From contig NC_133063.1 in NCBI RefSeq assembly GCF_048771995.1, positions 30,347,810 to 30,411,809 on the forward strand: DNA of 64,000 nt. The letters run 5' to 3'. The stretch is from Taeniopygia guttata (Eukaryota; Chordata; Aves; Passeriformes; Estrildidae). The position numbers and the translations under genes were made by a program. Below the pieces are notes generated by a model. That model did not search any database, was not told where the DNA came from, and worked only from the letters and a program-made list of their open reading frames with translations. Position 1 is the stretch's first letter. Every line of letters begins with the position of its first letter. Shown one piece after another: positions 25,591 through 38,600 of the stretch.

Positions 25591-26630
25591 AAAAAAAAAA
25601 AAAAATGGGCTGACATACTTCAGTGGCTAAAAGCCTAAAAGCTTCAAAGTTGGGTAAGACAAGGTTCTTTCAACACTTCTCTGCTGAAAAAAGCATCAAA
25701 CTTTTGGTTTTACTTTGCAAACAAAAATTAGCTAGTTTTGGTTTGGCTTGGCTTTTAACTCATCATCTGTAAATTGTCCTGACTTCTGCAAAACCCTAAG
25801 GGAGGGTCACCATAGCAAGAGCAGATTAAAGCCAAGCCCTGTCTTACTACAGTTGTACATGGGGAATTGTGAAGGGATGGGTCAGACAAACCCCATCCAG
25901 CTCAAAACCCTGTTTATTTTTTGTGTCACAATCCATTCTGAGACAGCTCTCTGTACACAAGGATTTGTCCATTAGATACAGAAGTTGCAAATACAGTGAT
26001 GCATTTTGTAAGTAGAACAGAAATAATAGGCATCTTAGCAGAAAAAAAAAAAAAAAAGTACTAAAATTGCTGTCAAGAAGACTCTGAAATGCCAAAAAAG
26101 ACTATATTTTGTTTCATAAAAAAAGAGGAATCAGCACCACTACCAGAAAAGTATCAGCAAGAAGCTTTCAAAAGGAGGCAGCTGTCACATAAGCAAGACT
26201 AAATCCTCTACTGTGAGAAAAAAACCCTGTACAGCTCTAGAACAATTCTAGAGAGAAGGATGTGGTAATGTCCACAACACTTCAGACTTTACACATTCAT
26301 GGGATTTTTTTAAAAAAACCCCAAACTTCCCCATATTTTGTTAACATAATTAAAGCTTTCTGGTGCATATCTTCTGCTCTTCCAGAATGTTACATTCAAT
26401 GGTTTGCAGACCTTTAAACAATAAAAAAATAAGATCTATGCCCAACTACAATCCCCTGACACAGATTATAGTCACCAGTCCTTTCCCCTAAGTCAGTGTC
26501 TTCTTTAACTGACTGTAACTTACTGAATTACTTGAAGCCACATGACAGACCCTGATAGCAGCTGAGATCTGGATTTCCCACCACACTCCCAATTGTGAGG
26601 AAAAGGAAAAGGAAAAGTAAACACTGCATG

Positions 26631-26826
26631 TGATATGGAATAGGAGGGGCAAAAGAAAGAGTGACAAAAACTCTAAAAACAGAATCAGTAGACACAACAA
26701 AAAGTTGTCGGGTAGATTCTCTTACAGAAAACAAAAGTAACCTCCAACAATGAAGGACCTAAAACCCTCAACTCATTTGGACAGATAATGCCCCAGAGGG
26801 CAGGTCAGAATTCCTAGAGGAAAAAT
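26631..26826 (+). repeat. Diverged direct duplication, copy B
   Basis: Second member of the pair, 1.23 kb downstream of copy A. Divergence looks substantial, so the duplication is old. Either a local segmental duplication or two copies of an uncharacterised interspersed repeat would fit. Confidence 0.8.
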
Positions 26827-29800
26827 ACAAGGAAAAGTTTTGCCATTTCTCCTTTTAGCTGCAATAAGCTGTTGTACCTATTTCTGACACTAAGAGTTTG
26901 GGTCAACAGATTTTCAGCTTCTGAGGCTCTTCAGTGTTTGTGGATTATAGACATATGATTCAGGTTTTCAAACAGGATAAGGAGAACATTGGATACTATC
27001 CTGAATCACTCACACATTTTTTTTATGTACACAATTTTCAAAATGTACTGGGGAATTATGTGCCACACTGTAATGCATTTCATAAATTCTCAGGAGTTTG
27101 AACTTTTCTCAAACTAATGTTCTGAGAGGGAACAAGATGTAAGATTGTTATATGTAAGTCTAAAACCTAAAAGCAGAAAAAAGGGTATCAACCCTGGTCT
27201 GCTGTAGGATACATGTAGGGAATCTCCAAATATGCTGACCTCTCATAAGGGCAACCAGATACTAACACAGTATCTCAGGGAAAAAACATACAAATAATGC
27301 TGGGGTTTTTTTCTCATAGAAATAAGAGCAAAAAAAGTCTGGAAGCCACACTGAGATATCATTAAAAATTAACTATAACAACTGCTTCTGCAAGTCATGC
27401 CTTAATAACTTGCAGATTTCCCCTGAAAGACCTTTTTATAGAAGTTACTGATTGAGTAAGCAGGCAAAGACGGCACAGAGGTGTGCCCTTGACTTGCTCC
27501 TTTACTCCTTTCCTGCATTCCTTCCAGTAGCACTACAACCTTTTCCTCAGGCAGGCAGATCATAATTGCACTGAGTTTCAAAATGCACAGATTTATAAAA
27601 CAGGAAATATTTTTGTTTTCTAGCACTTCTCTAAAAATTCAGAGTGGTGGGTGAGCTCTCAGAGGACTGAGATCTTGCAGCACAAAAGCAGGATCTGCTG
27701 CCTCTTCCAGCACTGTCCATCTCCTCTCCCAGGATGCAGAAATCCACCTGCCAAGCTCTCAGGTGCCCAAGGTGCAGTGCTGATTTCCAGTCTGTGCCCT
27801 CTGCTGATGCCACACACAGGCACGAGGCTGCACACGACATCGCGTGTGCAGGATGGGGCATGGGGAGAGTGTGGACAGAGTGGTAGTGTCACAGAAAAAA
27901 AAATGAAGTTTCAAGCTTTCTTGCTGAAACAAAGAATTGTATTATGCCCACTTTATCTAAGTTGTTCTGCTTTAAGTTATGCACTTAAACAGTTGCAAAC
28001 AGACCAAGCAAACTAGGCAAGCCAAGAAGTTTATTTTAAAGTTATTTCCTGACACAGAGGTAAAGCAACACCATCTGTAGCTGTATTACTTCTACTATTG
28101 CAAAAGAAAGTGCAATATGCACTGTCTGTGAGGTGTGAGCACAGCAAAAACAAATTCCAACTCTAATGCAATTTAATTATTTTGGAGTTGAGTAAAAAAA
28201 AATATCTTAATTAGGTGTGTGATTTTAATAGCACAGTTTATATAGCTCTGTAAATAAGAATGTTAGTTACAATAGCTCATCTATTGCTGTAACCAGATTT
28301 TACTACTGTTTTATCTTCTACCATAAACAAGACATACATCAAGATAAACTAGACCATGCTTAGCTTATGAATAAAGACAAAAATACTGTTTTCAGCAATA
28401 TTCAGGGATTCCATATAACAGTACAATTCTAACATCTCAGTTACATATGATGCAGAATTTTAAACCAATTTTTCTATATGCACATAAACTATCAGGTTGT
28501 TTTTATCTTAGGAAAATTCAGCCCACTGAAGGCCAGAGAAACAAAATAAATAAAATATTAGCAGGTTGAGCTGTAATCCAGATCAGAAAAATATGTGTAC
28601 TCCTGGGTTTGGTCTGATCGTTGCTGCTCATTATTCCTTAACTGGTTTTTTCCCCTTTGCCCAGCACACTTCAGATGCATGCAGAAGGTCCGGTTTCAGC
28701 ACTTGCTGAAACATTTACAATACCCCCACCTTTTGGGGAAACCCATGAATGATACTCTCTCGTGTTCTTCTACCATGTGCTTAATAAATTATAGAATTTA
28801 ACAACTACAAGTTAACAAATTATAAAAACATGTAATTGTCACCTGACAATATTACTAGGAGATCACTCAATGGCATTTGCACCATGCTTGGCATCCAGCA
28901 CTCCATTCTATTCTTCTCCTCACTCCCCATGCTGCCCTTCTTTCCTTTTTCTAGACCTTCCTGTTAAAACATCCACTCTCCACCTGCTACTGTTGGTCTG
29001 AGGGCTGTCCATACTTTCATTTCCAAAAGGTAAAAGCAAAATATGACAAATCTGGTGCTGAATGAACCAACACCACACTGCTGGTGTGACCCTTCAGAGT
29101 GAGCAAAATCTAGGGCTTCACCACAGAGTAAGATGTACAAAAGTGTGTCTGAAGACCTCCTTTTGAAAATGAACCAGCCAAATGAGCAGCAGTATGGGAA
29201 GACAAAGGAATTTACAAAAAGCCTACCAAGTGAGGGATTGGGAAAAGCAGCATGACGGGTTGCTGACTACATTTATAAATATTCAGAGCTGACAGCACAA
29301 AAAGACAATGTGATAATAACTGCAAACTGTCAAGATAGCATGCAGTGTGCATCTTCCAAACTGCTGTTCATGACACAAACATGCTGGTATTTTAAGCTTC
29401 CAAATAGTGACAACAGTTGTTTTTAAGCTATTGTGGACTGTACTCAAAAGCTCCTGTGGTTAAAAGGTAGCCTCAAAATGAAGCTTTCTTCATAAATTTT
29501 AGCTACAGCTCTCATTAATTGTTGGATTATTAGTCTCAGCACAGGCCTGGTGGGACGGTGGGTCAGACTGATCCCTACCTTTCAACCTTACAATGACCAT
29601 TATTTGTTACAAAACAGCACATTGCCAGGGTACAAGACTCAAAGCTCAGAAAGAGTTTCACTGGTGGATCTTTTTCTTTCAAAATCAGTCTGAAAAATTC
29701 ATACACAAAACAACACTGTGTCTTCTGAGATGTGAATTCTGATGTAATTCTAATTTCTTGTCTGTACATATAATGTTGGCAAAAGCCCACTAGTATTAAG

Positions 29801-29954
29801 CGGTTTTATTGTATCCAGATAGATTGTGCACTGAGAGTAGCTAACTTATCCAGAAGTTAGCAGTTAGTGAAGACAAATTTTCAGTGCATAAGCAAGCATA
29901 ATACAATTTCTCAAGAGCAAACATATCAAATAACATTCAATGGCTTGGTTTTTA

Positions 29955-30521
29955 TTGTTATGGCTGAGTCCCAGCTGGCAACTGATCCTCACAGAGCCAT
30001 TTGCTCACTCCTACCTGAGGGCAGGGGAGAGAACTGGAAGGCCAAAAGTGAGAAAACACATAGCTACAGACAGTTTAATAGGCAAAGCAAAAGCTGCACA
30101 CACAAAGCAAAGCAGAACAATTCACCACTTCCTATGGGCAGGGAGGTAGGTGTCCTGCCATCTCCAAGACAGCTGGGCTCCATCACAGGTAACAGTGATT
30201 TGGGAAGGCAAATGTTATTGCTCCGAATGCCCCTCTCTTCCTTCCTCTTCCCCCAGTTTCATATGCAGAGCACAACACCATATGGTCTGCAATATCTCTC
30301 TGATCAGTTTGGGCCAATTGTCCTGGCTATGTCCCATCCCAACTTCTTGTGGAGCCCCGAACAACTTGCTGGTGAGGTGGGGTGAGGAGCTGAAGAGGCC
30401 CTGGCTCTGTGCAAGTAGTAAGGAAAATACCCCTGTACTGATGCGGTTTCCAGTAGAAATCCAAAACACTGCCCCATACTAGGTACTATGAAGAAAATTA
30501 ACTCTACCACGGCCAAAACCA
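29955..30521 (-). mobile_element. Solo LTR, avian ERVL-like
   Basis: Read on the minus strand, the segment begins with CTGGTTTTGGCCGTGGTAGA-like sequence followed by GAGTTAATTTTCTTC, a familiar start of an avian ERVL-type LTR. It continues through the conserved body to a minus-strand ATTAAA poly(A) signal (30079-30074) and an end near GCCAGCTGGGACTCAGCC. Length of about 560 bp suggests a nearly complete LTR. No internal retroviral sequence adjoins it, so it is a solo LTR. Boundaries are approximate and no clear target-site duplication was found. Open frames over it are not genes. Family assignment is from memory. Confidence 0.75.
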
Positions 30522-33500
30522 GCAGAGCTATCCACGAAGAGGTGGTGTCACAGTAACGGGCCCCAGCTGGGGTAATAATTGGTATAGACTCCATGTATTT
30601 ATAGAAGGTTGATGAGTTTCTTTTATTAAGAAACTTACTTGTTTTTTATATCCTAATTTGCTACATGTGGACTTAATTGGTTGTTTACTTAAAATACTAT
30701 TACCATTGGCTAATTAAGAAACCACCCTTTGGTAAATAAATTTCTGTAACGCATTTTACATGTTCACCATACCAGGTGTAGCAAGTTAGGATAAGAATTG
30801 TTTCTTATTCTTTTCTCTGATCTCCTTACAGCCTTTCTCAGAATGATGTATTCTGGGAAAGTTATATTTCTCTCTGTGGCCAGAGAGCTGCTGCCATAAG
30901 GAGATAGTCAGTGACAGTTGCTGGTGGTTTGGGAATTTCATACAGGTTGTGGTGGAAGTTAAAAAGGGCCTTTTTGAGGGCCTTGCACAAAAGCATGCAA
31001 CATGTACTTACATTGGCTTATAGCATTGTTTCTTCAAACAGCAAACATTTCACTCATTATTTTAATTTTTCTAAGTGAACATTTAAAAGCTCACTTTTTT
31101 AAGTGAACTTTTTTAAGGTCTTGTAACAGGACCACACAAATTGCTCCTGCCAACAGTGCTATACCAAGCAAAGAGCAGCACTGGAGAAAATATGACCTTG
31201 CGAGAACAGAGGTAGGAAAATGCAATTCTATGGTCTGGTGGAGAGAAGAGCAGATCAGAGCTAATTTTGTAGTTTGATCACACAGGAAAATAAGCTTCCC
31301 AGCAGTAGTTTATGGTATAATTCTTATGAGATATTTGTGTTACTATATTATGTTGCAGCCTTTGCAAAAATAAAAGCAAGGCCTAAGAAATCTGACTGGC
31401 AGAGCACCAAAAACACAGACTTGAAAAAATCCCTGCTCTGAAAACAGAAATCACACCACAATGCCACAGTTTCCCCAGACAAGCAGAGGGAGTCAGTGTG
31501 CTACAGAACCTGCTGACACACCACCACAGGCCATGAGAAGAGACACTACACCAGATCCGCTCTCAGCAAGACAGAAGTGGTATTGCCAGATGCCTGTGCA
31601 TTAAAACACAGTGCTACAATAATTTTAATTGAAATGGGATATTTTAATTACAAACACAAAATCTAGTATCACATAGCCAAAACTCAAAAAGAGCTCAAAA
31701 CCGAGGTGCCTGAACTAGTGTTAAATACAGTACATTTTAAACAGTGCTACCAGAGTGTATGGCAAATAATGGCCTTTTTTTTTTTTTTTTTTTTTTATTT
31801 ATGCTGAAAGAACAGAAAACTGAAAATTATCTTAAAAAAAGGAAAGTATCTGTTCATATAAAAGTGGTGTACATGTGGGCAAACACATGTGTCTCAAGTT
31901 TGGGAGGACTGTGTTCTAGTCCCAAGCACACAATCCAGGTGTTTTGTTAATGCGTAACAATCAAACAATGCCCTTTTTCTCCAAGACATTAAAGACATTA
32001 ATCATGCAAACAGTTAAAACACCACTTGCATATCAAATAGAATCTTATCTAGAAAAAAGTCAAATTTTAAAAAAACCTTAAAAATACCTATTGAATAATC
32101 TCCTTTTAGTACAAATTCAATTAAGACATTAAAAGAGAGACTTAAATGGATATTAAACCTAAGCAGGGTTTGTTCTTTAAAATTGAGTTTAGCTATAGTT
32201 TACATTCACAAGCCAGACATACCTAATTATATAGTATTCCTTCAAATAACGATATTGATTTCTACTTGTTCCAAACTGGCTTTAAATCAGTTTATTATTT
32301 GCATAAAGCTTAGACTGAAGCTACAAAGAATCTAGAGGAACACTTGCAAGAGCTGGATTTTTTTTTTTTTTTTAATATTAACTACGACTTTATTGAACAA
32401 GTGCTGGAATTTCAATACCCAAAGAAACTCAGGAACTCATAATTTGTGGAAGTCTTACAGTACTTGCTTTTTCTAGTTTATAGTCATAACTAAATCACAC
32501 TTGAGAAAACAGAACTTCAGACTGGTCTAAGTGAATATGTCTGTCTACCAGAGCAGCACCATCTTTCTCTTCTTCCTCTCCATGTACCATGCCAGCATAG
32601 GCATGTGGTGTCCATTCACAGGATATATATAGCTAAGCTTAATTTTTTTTTTTTATTTTATTTTATTTTTTTTTTTGGTTGGGAGAATTTAAACCACAAG
32701 TAGGTCTCTTTTTTTTTAATATAAAATAAATTAATTGCAGCTAAAATTAAGTATTTGTCTCAAAAATAAGGTCTTTGATGATTTCTAATCTAGCTATAAC
32801 TATTGAAAATCCATACCTTGCTCATTTTTCCTTCTACTAAGCAACCTTACATTAGTGAGCAATGTTCACGCAAATTTCATGTGTAAATTCAATATTGGTC
32901 TTCTACTGATTGCTCTCAGTTACAATTAAAAAAATTCCAAACCAACAAAACACATCAGAATTTTGCTGGACTCCAAATGAAGTATGTCTAACTTCTCAAT
33001 AATTTTACCCACTTTACAGGAAACTCATACTTCAGCCCTTTAGCAACAATAACAACAGAATTTGCACTCTGGAGCTCAGCCAAACTGAATAGTACTTCAA
33101 AGAGTTATTGCAAGACTTTCAGGAACTATTTCAAGTATCCAGTTTCCAAAGGAAAAAAAAAAAAAGTGGATAACAAGATCTGAACAAGACTTCTTATTCT
33201 TGTTGCTCAATATCTTGTTTACAGAAAGCAGAATTATGGCACATACTTAAGATGATTTACTTGTTCAGGCAGATGGTCTATCAGGGCTGTGCTTCTCCAA
33301 TTCTTAAAAAAAGTTTAGGACTTTAAAGTGTGTTTCCAAAATCTAAGACTCAGTATGGACAATAGCTACTATCTTTGTCCACTAGATTTGTCCACTAGAA
33401 AATAAATGGGACATGAGAAAGAACAAAGACTACCACTGACTCTGCACACAAGGAATGTGGCACTTGGATCAGAAATCCCAGGTAACAAACTTCTGAGAGT

Positions 33501-34233
33501 TGCACTGCAGTCAAGGCTCTTAGAAGAGACCCACCTGCCCCCCTCTGTGCATCCCCACATCCATCTCACTTAGACGTGTCGGCGATTGATGTAGGTAATG
33601 AAGCATTTGCTAGTGGTTTTGGCCAATGCCACGAGGTGGCAACAGCACCCTGATTTAAAAAGAGCAGGGATTCTTGAATGAGTTTTGCTCATCTAGGGAA
33701 CAGAGCAGGAAAGCACTGGCTAAAATGTCAAGCAAGAGGCTTCCCATTCAACCCTGCAATAGCATTTTATACTGCAACACACAGAAAGGCTGCAATTGTG
33801 TTTTGTACATGCTAGTATGGCAAATCTGAAGAATTAAATGCTTCTGAAGCAGTGGACATCACCTGAAATCCATTGGCAAAACACCAGGTAGCAGTCCAAA
33901 ATACCTATCATTTTTCGTAATCCAAAACTCAGATTAGTTTGAAAAAAACTTAGTTACATCTAGAGGATAACTACATTACCATGGCAATATAGCACATGAT
34001 CTAGTGGTAACAGCTTGGCTCAATGAATTTGAAACCACACTAAAATTTGAAGTATCACTTCAAAGTATGGATAATATTATGCCACTCCTGAGGCTCACTC
34101 CTTGCTCCCATCTTCTACCTGCAATGACTTAGTTCAGACCTGCTCTGCCCTCTATGTTTTTCCCTTCCCTATCCTGCCTTTCCAGAAATGGGATAGTGTA
34201 ACCTTCTTTTTTTTTTTCCCTTGGAGGGGATGT

Positions 34234-34255
34234 GTTGAGTTACCTGTAACTCAAC
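34234..34255. repeat. Perfect palindrome, 10-bp arms
   Basis: GTTGAGTTAC, CT centre, GTAACTCAAC. An exact short foldback with a 2-nt centre. Confidence 0.85.
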
Positions 34256-34560
34256 TTCCCAGCTGCAAAATCAGTGCCAGCATTTCCTCTTATGAGACAT
34301 GCAGGATTTGTTTTGCATGCAGAGGTGGTGGATTAGCGGGGGGCACAGTGTTGAACTAAAATGCCCATCAAAAACCAGGAATGCCGTGTATAAAGATTGC
34401 ACATGCAACCTCAACTAGGTCTGAAAAACATCCCCAAGTATTAAGATTTTTTTCATCTTACCTCCACGAAAAGACAGTGTCTCATTAATTTTGTGAGAAT
34501 TCAGATATTCAAAAGATGTTTTTCTTTTGAAAATGAAGAGCAACTCAAATGGTGGCAAAA

Positions 34561-34604
34561 GTATAAAGTATGTATAAAGGATGTATACAGGATGTATAAA
34601 GGAT
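34561..34604. repeat. 11-bp tandem repeat, four copies
   Basis: Four successive copies of GTATAAAGGAT with one substitution or two in copies 1 and 3. A small minisatellite. Confidence 0.9.
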
Positions 34605-35530
34605 GGCATACCTAAAATTAGGTAATAGTTGTTGTTTCTGTGTCCACTGTAAAACTGCAGTTATCTGGGGCATCCCCCTTCAATATTTTTTCCTATGAAG
34701 CTAATTTATAGTAACAGAGATGCCATCAGAAAAATTAGGATATTCTAGTTTAATCAGCATTGGGTAGAGACAATTGCCTAACATGTTTTTAGATGGGTAT
34801 GAAAACAAAAATTACTAAATCTACCTTATCTATTTCCTGGCTGCCTTAGAGCATTTAATCCTAAATGTATGGCAAATGCATTTGCATTCCTTATGAAAAA
34901 AGATTAAGCAGGGACTGCCACTACTTAAAACATTCCCTTTACTCAAAAGAATGCTATCTAAGCAAGTAAGATTTTCCCCAAAATCTTGATCTGTATATTA
35001 AACCAATGTAAAGTTATCAAGTTCTTCATCTCTGTAAGTGAAATTGAAAAAGCAAATCTCCATTACCAAATACCAGACATGACACACTTGTCTTAACTGC
35101 GAAACTAAGAGAACAGTAGTAGAGAACACATTAACTGAAAGTACTAAAATAGGATCTATTTAGCACAAAGCTCGTATGTTCACTTGGCCATACAGATGTT
35201 TCATGCAAACTGGATTTTTATAACTAAACATTCTTACTTGATCTCAGTGCAGTTGTCTGTGTGTAGAAAACGGTAGCAAGTCCAGTTGATGAATAATAAA
35301 GCAGAGATGAAATGTGGCATTATGAGGCCAGGCTACAAATATATTTGACTCAAAGCTAATGCAATGCCTTCCCAAAACACATAATTTCAACATCCACATA
35401 ATATAGCTTGTTTCTAACATCAGGAAAAAGCCAGCAGGAACTTACCTGACAGTAAACAGTGAGCATGTTTGGGCAACATAATACTAAGGCCATCATGTTT
35501 CCCCATTTCCTGGGAGTTTGCTTTCATAAT

Positions 35531-35620
35531 CTGTGGTTTTTACTCCACAGTTTATACTGTAAATATACTTGTGTTACTGTAAATAAACTGTGTTTTACTC
35601 CACAGTTTATACTGTAAATG
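35531..35620. repeat. Direct repeat, 56-bp period
   Basis: A 28-bp core beginning TTTTACTCCACAGTTTATAC occurs at 35537-35564 and again at 35593-35620, separated by related sequence (ACTGTAAATA). It looks like a recent local duplication. Confidence 0.85.
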
Positions 35621-38600
35621 CAGACTGACCTTCAAGTTTGTGCGCAATTCCTGACAGCTCTTCAATAGTCCCTGCACAAATAATCTAAATTCTTTTCAAA
35701 ATTTCTCTGGAATTTAAACACAGTAGTCTCCATATGTAGACACCTGTAAATCTAGAAGTATATCAGTCTATCAAACAACTTGGATCAGGGGTTAAGAAAT
35801 GAAAACTCTGCAAAAATCACAGGCATGACAAAATAAAAACAAGAACAGTTTTGGCCCTAATGACTGCAAGAAAGAAACAAAAATTTCAATTTGCCATAGT
35901 GGGCTGATATTTATTCCAATATTTATCAGAAATAGGTGAAATACAAACATTTAATAGTGAATGAATGGGCAAATACTGGAAAAAAACTACTACTACACTA
36001 AAATATGCAAGTATTTAAGACCAATAAAAAAAATCTAAGTATGAAAAGTCAAGAAAAAGAATGCAATCTTTTAAAAAAAATTACTACTCTAAATCGGTGT
36101 TTTGTGATGACTGATGATAAACACTGTAGCTTTGTCTTCAATTTCTGAACTTGATACATTTTTAAATTTCTCTAGTGTTTAAGAAGCTTGCAGGTACACA
36201 CATCATAAAATGTTGCATTTTAAACTCATAAGGTGTAACAAACGTCATCAGCCCCTGTATGTCTGTGGGCAACACAGATTCTGCAGAGCCTTCGCTGACT
36301 ACACACACGTGGAGCACCTTGGGGTATGCACTGTCTATTTCTTCCAGATCCTTTGAAATGTGGTATCTATGAACATTTATCCTTTGCACATCAATGCTGA
36401 CTCTTTCTCCTAAATGCAACTGTAAAATTCTTCACAGAACTACATGTACACAGGGCCAATGTGCACAACAACCAGAAACCACTCAGTTAATCATGTTTGT
36501 GCAACAAAGATCTGAAAGAAAGTAATATATTTGATGACCACAGAGATTTATGCTCATTTTATCTGATCTCCAACTCAAATCTGCTTATGCCTTCCTACCA
36601 ATTGGTTTCTAAATTAATTCAAAACTGAACAGGGTTAGAAATGCTTGACATTGGTGGAGATTTGAAGTAAGAAAAATTTTTATCACCTTGAAGATATGTC
36701 TAACATGATTATATAAAGAAATGAACAAATCTCAGATTATATTTACTCCAGATTAATGTATTAACAGTCTCCATTCACAGAAAGGTCTTGTTTCAGAGGT
36801 CTAGGATATGACTTTTTTGGGGGACACAAGTACTACCTTTCCTTCCTCCAGACAGGAACTAGGACTTATTGCATGTCAGCTTCTACTGATCACCAGGAAG
36901 TCCTTGCCCAGTCTACTGGTGGTTGTGAATCCCATGTAAACTGGTCAGCTCTTTTTGAGGGTGCTGATGTCTAATCCAGGGCTGTGTGCTGAAGTACCTT
37001 GGTGAATAAGACAGCAGCTCTTTCCTCCCCAAATTTTTTATGGCAAAGCCCTCATGTATAAAGCTACAGATTTTTCATTTCACCTGCTACTGCTTTCATA
37101 GAGTAAAAACATTGTAACTACAAATGTCTGCTCTAAAATTGGCTGCATAGGCAAGTTAATTATTCATGGATAGTTATACTAAAACTCAAACTAGGTATAC
37201 ATGTTATTTTAACTAAACAAGACAAATGAAACTGTATCTTTTGCATCTCAGCAGAACTGCCAACCCCAACAAATAAATAGTATCTGTTTCTGCACTGAAC
37301 CAGAGATAAGCTGTTGATCAAAGAGTCTGATAAACCTCCAGGAAAGGAAAAAGGGTTAGCAACATAATGAAAGATAAAGTCCAGGTAGTGACAAAAACCA
37401 TTAACAGTTAACATCTGTGAAGGTACTCCTAAGATTCCTGTTTAACTGTATTTGTAATGCCTCATAGTCTCTTAAAGTGAAATACGTATTTCTATTTTTA
37501 TATACGTGATTACTAGTTTTTGGGGACCAGTTTCATTACAAAAATTAAGTAATTTAGTTTTAGGCCAAGCACTTGAATATATTCAGCACCCCATCACAAG
37601 CCTGTGCTATCATCCTGGTCTGCATAAACCTTGATTTACTCAAATAAGACAGCAGTATTAAACAACTGCCTGCCTAGTTGGCTGTTCAGAAATAGTCCTA
37701 AGACATGCACACTTCATCCATAAAACAAAGTGCTTTCAAATGCCACTCTGCTGTATTCCTAAATGTTTATGTTATCAGTAACCAATATCTTGGTTGACAG
37801 AGATACTGTCTACTCACATTATTACTAAGCATGACTGGAACTCCAGAGGGAGACGTGCTCACATCTCCTCCCTCTAGGAGGACACAAGTACCTGGATCAT
37901 GCTGCTGTACTCTTTTCTTTACAACCTTTAAATATCAAAATCAGTTGACAGCACTTGAAGCAAAATGACAGAGGACAATGAATACAGATATGGAGTTGTC
38001 TGTAGTTGTCAATAAACAGCCCTCACATCTTCTTCAGGTGAGTGCTCATTCATGCGCACACCCCACTTCTGCTCCAGAGGAAACATGTTGCTCAGGGCTG
38101 CAGCCTTGAAAGACTCTAATAAAACACATCAGTGCCTATTTGAGGCCTGGCCCCATGAAACAGGAAAATACCAAGGAACTCAACTGAGGCCTGACAGGAA
38201 GACATGGGGTGGCAAGTGTTTGCTAACCCATTGTTTAAAACCGTCAAGCAAATCTCATGGGGCTGAGAAAACCCCCCCACATTAATGAGGATAAAACCAT
38301 CTAGCTGATAAGGGTAAGCATTGGGGAAGGGAAGTTGTTCCAGCATCCCCAGGACTTCTGAGTATTTCTGAAGATGAGTCAGAAATGCTCAGTAGGAACT
38401 TGTACCTCAGACTGAGAAGGGGGGAAGGCATCCAGTTGTGATGCTAGGAATCCATGGGCTCAGAAACTGAAAAGCCATTACTTTTTATAGTCAAAAAGAA
38501 AGGTAAGGCTTAGGACTACTTATTTCAAGTTCTGTTTTTTTCAGCTTTTGTGCTGGGTCTCTCATTAGCTGCCCAGATGTTTAATCATACTGAATTTTCT

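Larger units (their letters stand above)
23331..29954. other. AT-rich DNA between proximal and distal promoters, no gene seen
   Basis: If the distal promoter belongs to TNFAIP8, this is the 5' half of a 54-kb intron. It holds a 21-nt A run at 24543-24563, the duplicated segments at 25.4 and 26.6 kb, and a GC-richer patch at 27.64-27.89 kb whose frames I do not recognise. No coding exon is supported. Confidence 0.6.

Noticed and set aside
29867-30594. Several overlapping open frames of 70-172 codons
   Set aside because: They lie over the ERVL-like LTR, which is noncoding.
31775-31796. 22-nt T run considered as the tail of a retroposed gene on the minus strand
   Set aside because: No gene-like body adjoins it on either side.
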